A program made the position numbers and the translations under genes. From Collybiopsis luxurians FD-317 M1 (Eukaryota; Basidiomycota; Agaricomycetes; Agaricales; Omphalotaceae): DNA of 64,000 bases. Below the pieces are notes generated by a model, which made no database searches, had not been told where the DNA came from, and saw nothing but the letters and a program-made list of their open reading frames with translations. The stretch lies in the NCBI GenBank assembly GCA_000827265.1, contig KN834794.1, forward strand, positions 70,019 to 134,018, in the 5' to 3' direction. Each line of letters starts with the position of its first letter. The stretch's first letter is position 1. This document shows positions 1 to 10,297 of this stretch, one piece after another.

Positions 1-789
1 CTCAAATCTCCGAACAAAGGCGGACACTCTTCCGACGAAAACCATCCGGTCCCTGCCCAAAAAAGGGCTATAGAATAGTGACAGAGCTGGATACCTGAAC
101 ACGCTCCGACGAGCCAAGTCACAGTGCACAGGACCCTTTTCGTATACGGCAGCGAGCGGATGGAAAAGTCGTGCGAGTGCGAGTCGTGCATTTGGTCAAG
201 GTGGAGGTAGGGTACGGTTCGGGAAAGGGTTTGCGCGAGGTCGTGGATGAGAAAATAGAACAAAAGCTGGTTCAAGGCGTGAAAGAAGAATTTAACGCGT
301 CCCATACGCTGGGGCTTGGGTAAATGAGGTGCCTTTGAATCGTTTTTTAAATTTACGGTTAGATAACAGACTTAAGACGAATCTCGTTACCTGAAAGTTC
401 CACCCGACTCCACGAACAGAAGCGCTCGCACAACATCCCCAGTATACCCTTTTCACCCACGAAAGATTATTGGGGCCCTTCTGAACATCATCTAGTCTAT
501 GTCTATACTGTTTAGCCGGTTCGGCCAATACGAGCAAATGAAACGCGTTGAAAATACATGACCCCAATATCGATCCCAAAAGATAGTCTACCGTCGCCTG
601 TCCCGTTCTGCAACACGATGCAAAAAGACATCCCGACGCGATGAAAGCGAAGGAAAGGTGAAGAGTCCATTTTGGAAGGTGAGATGCTATGCAGACACCT
701 ATGAAAAGGTTGGTGAATGCGAGCCACCCACTGTGCAAGAGAAGAGTAACGATAAGGTTATCGTCATCCGACTCGAGTTGCTGAACCAT
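1..789 (-). CDS. Wax-synthase-like membrane O-acyltransferase, 3' part beyond window edge
   Basis: First of three tandem paralogues on the minus strand. Exon 1 runs from the ATG at 789 to about 391 and ends in the family's RGVGWNFQV block, followed by a GT donor. Exon 2 resumes near 310 and stays open to position 1, with FLIHDLAQ and ending in FGDL, which matches the start of the 'FGSLxxxYSVRNFWG' block of its neighbours. The part holding the Trp-His motif and the last membrane helices lies outside the window. The family consists of integral membrane acyltransferases that acylate alcohols, including terpenoid and meroterpenoid tailoring enzymes; the substrate here cannot be read. Helices are visible around residues 12-35 and 65-90. 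The start at 789 gives an N-terminus (MVQQLESDDD) that directly precedes the first helix. Confidence 0.75.
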
Positions 790-1261
790 TTTACCACCTT
801 GAAGCAGGCCAGAGAAGGGGGAGAAGAAGAGCGTCCCTTCCGAATAAACGACTCAGTTAAATATCTATACCCGCGCTTGAGCGGGACAAGAACCATTATG
901 TCGTAACCATTTGACGCGTCGTCCGAACTATACTTCAAGTTTAACCTGCCAGTGCCAGGGCTGTGGACAGTTCCCTGCATACTTACAGACCACGTACTGA
1001 AACTCTCCTCCCTACCGAATTCAAAGGGGGCATCCAGCTCAAATCAGCTTTTATGAGTTGGGAGCGGATAGAGCGGCGGGAGGATCAAACGAAGAAGCGC
1101 ATAGAGCGAGGCTTTTGATACATACCCAACTGATAACAGATCACTGTCAGATACTCGCTCTATACATCCCGGATCTGACAGAACTACAGACTACAAAACC
1201 TACAGTCATAAAACCATTAATAAATAAAACAACGACGATGGCCCTCTATATATTGGCTCTA

Positions 1262-2784
1262 TTAGTTTACTCCCGTACTCCGGAACAACTCAAACTTTGC
1301 AGCCAGCCTACTCATCGGAGAATGCGGAAATATCCTATGCCTATCAAACCCAACCAACATCGCAGGATCCAACAAGAACGGCGCCGTCTCCGTAAGCCAC
1401 CACCCCACCCAAATGTACCCAATTACCTTCCCAGCAAAGTAAAACCGCTCCAGGCGCTCTTGCTCCACATATTTATGCAAAAGACACTTGATCAACTCTT
1501 CACAAGTGATGGCAACAGGCTGTAAAATGAAAAACAAAAATGATAGGCCGTAATACTCTGGTGAAATTGTATAATCCCCGACGGAATGGAGAAGAGCGGA
1601 GATGAGGAAGGTGGTGTAGAGTTTGATGAGTCCTGCAGGGATGGATTTTGAGGGTATTTGGAGGAGTTGGATGAGTTTGTTTCCCGGAGAAATGCAGAAC
1701 TGGAATTAGATGAAGCCAAGGCCGGAAAAGAAGGCGAAAAGGGAAGGGGGGAGGTAAGCAGGACGAGAAAGGCAGGTATATAAATAGTCCAACATACCCG
1801 TCTAATAAACGAATGCCATGTTTTTCTATACAACAACCGAAATTGCTCAATTCCATGCAAGCGACGAAGAAAAGAACGTAAAGTTCATAAGCAACTCACC
1901 CCCAAAAATTCCTCACACTATACGAGGACGCCAAGCTTCCGAAAGGAGGCGGCCAATCTCCCGGTTCAGAGAATCGACAGGTAACACAGACTAATGCCAC
2001 CGTATAATATTGTGCGCTGATAGCGGCGTACCCACTCGTAAACCACGTTGCTATACAGAAAAACCTTTGATGAAAAGGGAGGGATCGGAGGGAGAAGTCC
2101 TGTGGGCGTTGATGGTGGTGAAGGAAAGGTGCAGCACGTAGAAGATTTTGCGTTAGATCGACGAGGAGATAACATCGAATGAGATTCCCCAGCATGTTGA
2201 GTATGAATTTAGTCCGAGTGGGAGGAGGTTCTGAACGTTCAGGAATGTGGGGCATCTGTCAAACAGCATCGAGACAATTCATTAGAATGAACGTTAATAC
2301 CACCACCACCACCACTCACCTGATAATTCCACCCAACTCCACGTAACGACATGAGAACGCTCCAAGCCCAGTACACCCTCTTCAACCATGGCAACTCTCT
2401 CGGTTTACCACCTCTCAAATCATCACTTTGATGCCTGTACTCTTTGAAAGGATCGACGAGCACGAGGACATGCAATGCATTCAACAAACAGGACCCCACA
2501 GTCGTTCCAATACTATGATCAAACCAAACATGTCCCGTTCGATACGCAGCGAGTGCAGTCGGATTCGAACACAAAGAGACATAGCAGGCGAAGGAGAGAT
2601 AACATACCCATCGATATCTGGGAGTTTTAGGGCAGGATGCTAGAGCGACGGCGAAAAGGATACTGGGGAGGAAGAAGTATTTGAGAGTAAACACCGCGCG
2701 GTGCAGTTCGGCTGCTAGCCCCCCATTGGTGGCACTGGTAAAGGCCAAGACTAATTGAGAAGAGACCGAGCGAAAAGAGTCCAT
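1262..2784 (-). CDS. Wax-synthase-like membrane O-acyltransferase (paralogue 2)
   Basis: Four exons fit: about 2784-2322 (ending RGVGWNYQV), about 2263-1897 (ending YSVRNFWG), a 28-nt micro-exon at 1798-1825 encoding TWH, and about 1702-1262 (HSVGDYTISPEYYG, then FILQPVAITCEE, stop TAA). Several hydrophobic segments indicate a multi-pass membrane protein. The conserved Trp-His (exon 3) and His-Ser-x-Gly-Asp-Tyr (exon 4) blocks are the family hallmarks, so the gene looks intact. I chose the ATG at 2784 (MDSFRSVSSQ). An in-frame ATG at 2964 would add a low-complexity, Thr/Pro/Lys-rich leader absent from the paralogues. Substrate unknown; family members use acyl-CoA and an alcohol acceptor. Confidence 0.8.
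2299..2315. repeat. (ACC)n microsatellite in intron 1 of paralogue 2
   Basis: About six ACC/CCA units lie directly next to the donor side of the intron between exons 1 and 2 of the second acyltransferase gene. Confidence 0.8.
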
Positions 2785-3386
2785 TCCTTTTTTTTTTTGT
2801 TTTCCTTGGGTTTCGTGCTGGGGTGGAGTCGGCGTCGTTTGAGTGGAGTCAAGAGTGGGTGGTTTCGCGTAATCGTTTCCATTTCCCCCTCTTCCAAGGC
2901 GAACTGTTATATCCGGCCAAGTCTTCACTAATCGCCGTAAAGCTTCGATAAATGCAGTATGCATCTGACCTGACGCGTTTTAGCTGTCGAGTGAACTGTC
3001 GAAAATTTTAATGAAATGAATTCATAATTTCTGAATTGCTTTTCAGGAACAACATCGATAAAAGTTATCAGCCAAAAGCGGACTTGGACTTGGCTCTCGG
3101 AAGAGATTCATTTCCCTAAAGCTGTTGATAGATTCATGAAGAGGCTTCGAGAAGGCCCGGATATGTGGATATCAGAAATCAGGCTTTTAAGTGTGGGTTG
3201 CCTGATACGCCAGTTCTTTTGTTCTTCCCAAACCCTACTACCGCGACCTACTGCCTCCCTCCTTCCATTCGAGATAAGGGGAAGACTCGAGGCGAGAAAC
3301 GGAGCGACGCATGCATGCAAACGGTGGCGCTGACTTGAAGCTCTTCCTCCAACGAACCGCAAGCGCCGCTACTCATAACCCATACG

Positions 3387-4756
3387 TTAAGTCCGACCGA
3401 TCCGAATAACAACAAACCGGATAATCGACCACGGAATAATATCGCTTCTACCAAATCCCGCTTGGGCAGCAGGATCAATATACCAAGATGCCGAATACGT
3501 GAACCATGCGAGGGTCCATGTGTATCCTAGGCATCGTCTCATGGGGGAAGGTATCGACTTAATCGTCGAGCGGATAAAAGGGTACCTGTTCGAGTTCGAG
3601 AGGGATTTTATGGTAAAGAGGAAGAGTTCTTCGAACATGATGGCGAAAGGCTGTAGGGCGAAGAACGGTAAGGTCATGTGACCGAATTTGTGAAAGCCGA
3701 CGGTGTAGTCACCGAAGGAATGGCTCAGTCCAGAGACGAGAAAGGCGACGTGGAGTTGGATGAATACGGATAGTATGGTGCGACGAGGGGCACCCAGTAA
3801 TCCGGCCACGAACTTTCCAACCGTGGAGTATTGCTTTTTACAAAGAAAATTTTTGATTAGCAGGGATTTTTTCTAGGGAGGGCGTGCTTCAGACGCACAT
3901 TTCTGTACAGCTGGTGCCAGGTTTTCCTATAACAGGATTAGATCATGCGATGAGTACGGACTTCTTGAGGCTTACCCCCACAGATTCCTCACACTATACG
4001 CGTCGAACCAGCTTCCAAACATATCCGGCCAGTCTTCTTGAAGGGAATAACCAGATGCGACGGCGATGAAGGCGGCAAGAGAGTAGTGGAATTTGATTGA
4101 AGCGTATGGGATGGTAAAGCTCAAAGCCATGTAATAGCTTTGTTGGATATAGCTATGTGAACGCATAGACACAGTCGTCTGCGGATTGTTGAAGAATGGC
4201 GTGACCTGCAAGAGGCATTGGACGGCATCGAGAAGAAGGTAAGAGGATAGTGCTCGCAGGAGAGTAGCGCAGAGAAACATAGATCGGGTTAGACGTGAGG
4301 GTGAAGGAATTTGGGATATCTAATCACCAATTGCCGGTCAGAACATCATAAGCGAGTTGGAACAAATATGCGGACCTGATAATTCCAGCCAACGCCGCGC
4401 ATAGTAAATGCAGCACAAATGCACCAGTACACTCTCTTCCACCAAGGAAAACTAGCGATACTTCTCTTTCCATCTGATTTATGACGCCAGTCCCGAACGG
4501 GGTCGACCAAGAACAACATGTACATCGTTTTGACGATATCTCCGCTCAGCGTGGAACCGTTGGAATAGTCGAACCACGTATCACCGGTTCGCATGGACAT
4601 GCCCCGAAATAAGTGAGTCGCATAGCAACCAAAAAATACGAGCCGGGCCCAGAGAGGCCATCGCAATGAGAGTACACAAGATAAGAGGATACAAGGCCCG
4701 ATGAGGTATTGTAGAGAGAACAAAGCTTTCAGGGAGGCGTGTTGAGTCTCGTCCAT
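3387..4756 (-). CDS. Wax-synthase-like membrane O-acyltransferase (paralogue 3)
   Basis: Third tandem copy. Exon 1 begins at the ATG at 4756 (MDETQHASLK) and ends near 4375 after RGVGWNYQV. Exon 2 (about 4320-3975) contains LLLDAVQCLLQ and ends YSVRNLWG. A 28-nt micro-exon at 3899-3926 encodes KTWHQLYRN. Exon 4 (about 3840-3387) has HSFGDYTVGFHKFG, FALQPFAIMFEE and a final aromatic helix. All four family blocks are present, so the gene appears functional. Exon layout and micro-exon length match paralogue 2, which fits tandem duplication. The micro-exon is easy to miss in automated calls; without it the protein would lose its Trp-His pair. Substrate not inferable. Confidence 0.8.
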
Positions 4757-5348
4757 TATCGCGGCGGGGAGGTTAATTTGAGAATGATTTTAACCGAGCT
4801 CGAGTTGACATTGCGGCGCACTCGAAGCGCAAATCGGGTGAAGAGCAGAACCATTCCGATTATAGTTATCTGTCGGTATACAAACGTTGTCGAAGAGTAA
4901 GGTTTAATAGAAGTTCGAAAGGGTAATGTAAAGTATACAGATAAACGTACGATGAAACAGTGACACGTTTTTCCGCGACATGTTTGTTGCGCGACATGAA
5001 GGTGGAAACGAATGATAATTACCGTAATATCGTTCTTTTGTCGATAAACCCCGACGCCATCGCTTGCTAGGTTCGGCTTCTGTTCTCGGCACTTTTTTCG
5101 AATGAAAGCTATCGTATGTTGGCAACGAAAAATGGAAAGTACCCACCTTGCTTATGAGCAGCCTGTCGAGCTTCCTGAGATAGTTTTCACAGGGAAGAGT
5201 CTCGGCCGACGTGAACTTTGAACTAAAGGAAGCCACTGATGTAGAATATCGCCGAAATCTATTCGTGTCCTCCTAAATTTCAAGCAAGTTCAGTGACTCT
5301 AGTTCGAGAGATAACGAATATAGGATGCGCCGCAAATAGAACTATGCC
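4757..5348. other. Intergenic, no gene seen
   Basis: Upstream region of acyltransferase paralogue 3. Open frames here are short and show no recognisable family block. Nothing else supported. Confidence 0.5.
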
Positions 5349-5580
5349 ACAGGAGTTGCAAAGGAAGCTCTCAGAGTCTGGGTCTGAACGTCGATCAAGT
5401 TCAAGGAATGATTCATATGCACGACGTTGTTTAGTTTGCTGGGGCGTATCAAGCTGCATGGGAATCCGCACCATAGCCGTACATGCACAGTACGGCTTAC
5501 CGCTCTCTTGGTCCGGCTTGTGGTTGAACTTTGCCGTACAGGGTACAGATACGGCATTTTAGTATGGCTTCCATGCAGCC
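5349..5580 (+). repeat. Copy of the 3' end of the decayed Copia gag found at 9964-10110
   Basis: The stretch starting 'GGAAGCTCTCAGAGTCTGGG' is near-identical over about 140 bases to the end of the gag-like frame at 9964-10110, including the shared tail 'CATGCACAGTACGGCTTA'. It has indels relative to that copy and no open frame of its own, so it is a dispersed transposon remnant. Confidence 0.7.
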
Positions 5581-6832
5581 TACTTGATCAGTAACCCAAG
5601 CTCTTCAGAAATTCTCAAAAAAGGTCAAATAACATTCTATCCACATTGTACCGTTCAGGCCCAGAAATACAATGAGGCACTCATACAGTGATGGCATTGG
5701 CACATTGGTGTGTTCAACACGAAGCTTGGGCAGAAAAAACTTGAAAATGAAGGTTCATCTAGGTATGCAGCTGCACGTATGGATTGTATATCTCCCTGTA
5801 TCGTACCGTAAGACCCTTGTCAAAAATTTTTGCGGTACGGTTACACTATGGCAATCCATATAGGTATTAGGTAGTACGGTGCAGGTTACAAGCACTGTAG
5901 TGGCCCCCAATTTGCAGCCACTGAGCTCGAACTCTAAATAGGTTTGCTGGTGTGAAATTACGAACCTTGTTCACAGTGACAATTTGTCGGATTCTTCTGA
6001 GTTTGTGGGGCAGTACAAACGATGCACTCAGATGTTGGCTAAATGGGCAGAGTGGGCACACTGAACACTCATTCTTAATTGAGTGGCTTCATGCTGCATA
6101 CTGCTAGCAAGTTGTACCATCATCAAACAGCTTCCCGCCGTTAATGGACCTTTTCCGATCATTGAACCACTTCCCGCCACTGGTTCCCACTGTACTCCCA
6201 CCCACTCCTCGCTACCTCCTTGCACCCCAACACTGCCCCTTTATGACCGGAAAGATAGTTGTATCTTTGCATCAGCCGTGCACCCAGGACCCATGCATCC
6301 AACAACTTTCCCAACAGCTGAACATCACGCGTTTCAGGGTTCTAGAAGATATAATGGGTACTACAATTCCGTTGCTTTCGGAGGACCCTTACCAAGCTTG
6401 GGGATATAACTGCTACAGCGGCCTATTTCTGGAGTGAGCAGCAGTCTTTGAAGTTGCGAGGGAGGTTGCTATAGGGCTGTTCGATGGAATAATCAATCTG
6501 AGTTTCTTGAGTGAAATTCAAAATTTATTTTCCATAAGAGAATGTAATTTTCCCCATAATCTTTTCAAACATACTTATTGCTCAAAATAATCGCCGACCC
6601 AGAGTTAATTTATAATTATAGCTGTTCTGGAAACAGATTCTGCTAATCTTATAAGCCCCGGAGATGGCGCCGCTGTAAAATAAATATAAGACTGAGATGA
6701 TGATCAAAGCAAAACAACTAAACCAAATCTTGTTCTTAAAGGCAGTGCTAAGCGGACATATAAATAGCTTAAATGGCTAAGAAACTTTCCTCCGCCGCTC
6801 CAACAACCCATACCTTGTTACATCTAGCCCAC
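5581..6832. other. Intergenic, no gene recognised
   Basis: Only short frames occur. The 97-108 codon frames around 6083-6437 overlap each other in two frames, are Pro/Thr-rich and show no family motif. The right-hand end is the promoter side of the DUF6533 gene. Confidence 0.4.
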
Positions 6833-8403
6833 AATGTCACAGTGGAATCTACAAACGGTCCAAACACAAATGCAGGGATTGATTACTCACATTACTTGAA
6901 AGCCTTAATTTGACTTCTGTTTATAGGAAATGGCAACATTACATTGGGCTCGTTCAGTTCGGTATGTCTGAAGTTCAGGCTGAGGCCAGTAGATTTTGTT
7001 GTATCCTAGACAATTACATCTTCAGTGATTCCAATCTATGATTGGATTCTCACATTTGATCAAGAAGTGGAATTTTTCTGGCAACATGACTGTAAAAATC
7101 TTCCAACAGTACTCTTCTTTTTTAATCGATATTTAACTCTCTTGGGGAATATTCCTATTCTTATTCTTTACTTCTGGCCCAAACCGGTTATCCCATACAA
7201 TGTGAGTAAATTTCAATTCATTGCCTATACAATCTGTATTAATTTATGCAGCCACTATTAGGGTGAGCGGCAGCTGCAATTACATCACAGAGATTATATA
7301 CCTATTTAGCTGCTGTTTCTTTTGTTTTTTTTTTGTTAGAGGTCAGTATCTAGACCTCTATATAGGGGCACTTACGGTGCTATCAGAGATCACTGTTGCC
7401 AGTATGATGCCAGCTTTTCACAAATGTCTCTGTCTTCATATGTTTCTCTCAGCGCTCTTCATACTCCGGGTCACAGCTTTATATGAGGCAAACAAGAAAA
7501 TAAAAATACTGCTCGGCGTTGTAGTTGTGGGCATGGCTTGTAATGCCATAGTCAGCCTGAGTATTTTGCATTCATGGAAATATGCTGACAAATATGCTTT
7601 CTGTAGATCCAGATTATTTTAATGGTTCAGGAACCTCTGCCAGAAATCAAATCTCTGTCAGTTGCAGATCAGATTGGTAACATACCAGTCCTTTCAAGAT
7701 TTCAGTAAGTGTTCAAATATCTCCAATTTTCCGAAGTCTACTCAGTATGAGCTCCCTTAGAGGATTTCGTGAGTTTTAATTCTCCTTAAACTGTTGTGAA
7801 AGAAACCTCTTACTTCTTGCAGATGTTGTCTATGTTTGCATTGGGCTTTTTATTTTCGACCTCTGTATCTTTTCCTTAACTGCTTGGAAGATACTTTATA
7901 TGTTTAGAAGAAAACATATCCAGAAAGGGATTGGGCATGTTATCATGCGAGATGGTGAGTGGATGTCAACGACATTTAACTGTACTGGCGACGATTGCTA
8001 AGTTATAGGTCTCGTATACTATGGAATTATCACTCTCGTGACATTAGCAACGGTGTTTATTCTTGCAGTAAGGCATCCTCTTCTTTTTTTCTGCGAGGTC
8101 TAAGGAAAATGTCATCTAGTTTGGTCCGGTAAGAGTTTCAAAAGATGTGTTTGTGATTGTGGCACTCATTTGAAAACCAGGTACTACTAAATAAGATATT
8201 GGCTTTTTGCATTACTGTGTAAGTTTAAACTTTGGATACCCACTTGAATATGGATCAGAGTTTGAATAACTCTGTTTTGATATAGTCTGTCAAGCATATT
8301 GATGTCACGTATGATGCTTAATCTGCGAAAAAATAACTACAACAAGGAATATTCAACCTCAACACAGTTATCAGGGCTTCTATTTGCCCATTCCAATGGC
8401 TGA
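6833..8403 (+). CDS. DUF6533-type seven-helix membrane protein
   Basis: Multi-exon gene of unknown function. The characteristic first block is assembled from an exon at about 6926-6960 (WQHYIGLVQF) spliced to an exon starting at 7026 (IPIYDWILTFDQEVEFFW, then FFFNRYLTLLG). Later exons give LYIGALTVLSE, HMFLSALFILRVTALYE, VVYVCIGLFIFDLCIF, TAWKILYMFRRKH and GLVYYGIITLVTLATVF. The last exon, after a TATAG acceptor near 8285, has LSSILMSRMMLNLR, the usual closing block of the family, and runs to TGA at 8401-8403. Introns are about 50-60 nt. Hydrophobic segments suggest about seven helices. The first exon is uncertain: the ATG at 6833 is the best candidate but its donor is not clear. Function is not known for the family; a receptor-like role is only a guess. 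Confidence 0.7.
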
Positions 8404-8939
8404 GATAGAATAGCGCCGGAGCTTACTAGGAGCAATTACACAAGATGTAATCTACCACAGATACCCACATAGTGATACAAATTTAAGGAAGAAATTCAAT
8501 CAGCTATATACAAAGATGAAGCTTGATCAGTACCCCAGCGGAAGTGCCAGATATTGTGGTCCATGGAGTGTTGGAGTTTCCGATGCACAATAGCAATCAG
8601 AATGCTTGCGCAGTTGCTTCCATCGGTTTGAGGGTTTGATACCCTCTTTATCTATTTGTTATTTTACTAATATACTGTTGTGTATCACTTGATAGTTCAA
8701 CCTATTGTACAAATTACCTATATAAGTGGGAAACCTTCAATTAAAATCTCTGCACATTTGCTAGGGCTTCTTGCTATTAGAGCAGAATCTTTGCATTGTT
8801 CTCACATTTATTCCAACACAAATGTGCATAGCAAAGGCTTACTGATGACTTTCTCACTCTCTCTGCCACTTGACAACCCTTTTTTGGTTCCAACGATTGG
8901 TGCTCCCCTTGATGAAAACAATGACAACAATGCATTTTT
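8404..8939. other. Intergenic, transposon-like flank
   Basis: No gene supported. The right part (from about 8620) is simple coding-free sequence that leads directly into the Copia gag remnant. Confidence 0.4.
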
Positions 8940-10085
8940 GCTTGCACTATGTCCAACAGTTCCTCCCCTTGTTATCCCAAACTCAATGATTCTAACTATG
9001 CTTCCTGGAATATCCAGACTGAAGCTGAGTTGATTCAAAAGAGCTTGTGGACTGACATTGTGGAGGTTACTCTGGACAACACCAAAACCGGTGACAAACA
9101 GGCTGCCGAATTTGCTGCAAAAAGGCCAAGCGCAAAGCCGACAAGGTGGCTCAGGCCCTGGCATTGATGATCCTTTGCATTGAGCCCAGTCAACTTGCCT
9201 ACATGGCCTCCAAGGATTCAATGGAAGTATGGGAGAAGCTTCATACTGTTCACTTAATGCATAGTGAGCCAACGCTAATGCGTGGCGGGACTCGTGCCCT
9301 TTTCGGTGATTGAAACAAATTACTTCACGGATCCTGGATCATCAATCATCAATGTAATGAAATCTAACTAAAACTGTATAAATTGCAAAAATTAGATCAA
9401 TTCAAAATTGCCTGCCTTGGATCAGGCACAGAATCATTAGAGCAGAAACTCAGCATTCCATTCCATTCCATGCACTCATAATCAAGGCTGCAGTTTTGCA
9501 ACAAGTTTGGCACTCAAGTTCAAGTTTTTGACCTCGAAGAAAAGATGAAATCAGATGATGTAGGCATGGGTGGGTGATATTCAAGCTCAAGCCTTTGAGA
9601 TGCAGATGGCAGGCATCAACATTGAGGATCAAGATGTTAGTCTCACCCTTACTTTAGGTCTTCCCCCTTCCTATGATGCAATAATCATTTCCTTTGACTC
9701 AATGGATCTGACCCTGCTTGCCCTAAAAAATGTTATCACTCAATTGCTTAATAAAGAAACCCACCAAGCCAGCAGTTGCACTTATAATCACATTCGCACT
9801 GCTCCTTCCACCAATTACTCTACTGCCAATGATGCCGCTCTCACTGTCACCTCCATTTCCTGCCATCCTGTCACTGGCATTACCTATTCCTTCTGTATGG
9901 AAAAGGGCCACTATTGGAAAGATTGCGGAGACAGAAATGCTTGGGAAAGGAGTGAAAGAGATTGCCAAGGAAGCTCTCAGAGTCTGGGTCTAAATTTTGT
10001 CAATCAAGTTCAAGGAATGATTCATATGCACAATGCTGTTCAGTTTGCTTGGGTGCATCAGGCTGCATGCGAATCTGCACCATAA
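8940..10085 (+). pseudogene. Decayed Ty1/Copia gag remnant
   Basis: Two pieces of a Copia gag. The first (8949-9290) has the N-terminal block KLNDSNYASWNIQTEAEL and, after a frameshift near 9120, a stretch ending LAYMASKDSMEVWEKLH, typical of the gag/UBN2 family. The second (9570-10085) carries the later block (LTLGLPPSYDAIIISFDSM) and a zinc-knuckle-like CMEKGHYWKDC. The knuckle's first Cys is missing (Tyr/Ser instead), so it is incomplete. About 270 bases between the pieces do not read through. No protease, integrase or reverse transcriptase follows and no LTRs were seen. The element is non-autonomous and broken. Confidence 0.7.
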
Positions 10086-10297
10086 CTGTACATGCACAGT
10101 ACGGCTTACAGCTGTCACTTTACAGGTGTACTAGTCGTCCCATACCTGGACCGCTCTCTTCCTGTCAATCTTCCATCTTAAAGCTTAAGCCCTGAAATCT
10201 AAACTGCCTAATATTAATGATATGGTGCAATAAGTAAGTGGTTCAGGTGAGAGAGACAGACTTAGTCCATATGCCATTATTTTTCTGAAATGTAATT

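Noticed and set aside
2553..2573. Minus-strand GTTCGAATCC resembling a tRNA B box.
   Set aside because: It lies inside the coding exon of acyltransferase paralogue 2 (SNPTALAAY region).
3830..3980. Acyltransferase paralogue 3 seemed to lack the Trp-His motif (KQYSTVGKF in its place).
   Set aside because: A 28-nt micro-exon at 3899-3926 with proper GT/AG borders supplies KTWHQLYRN; the motif is present.
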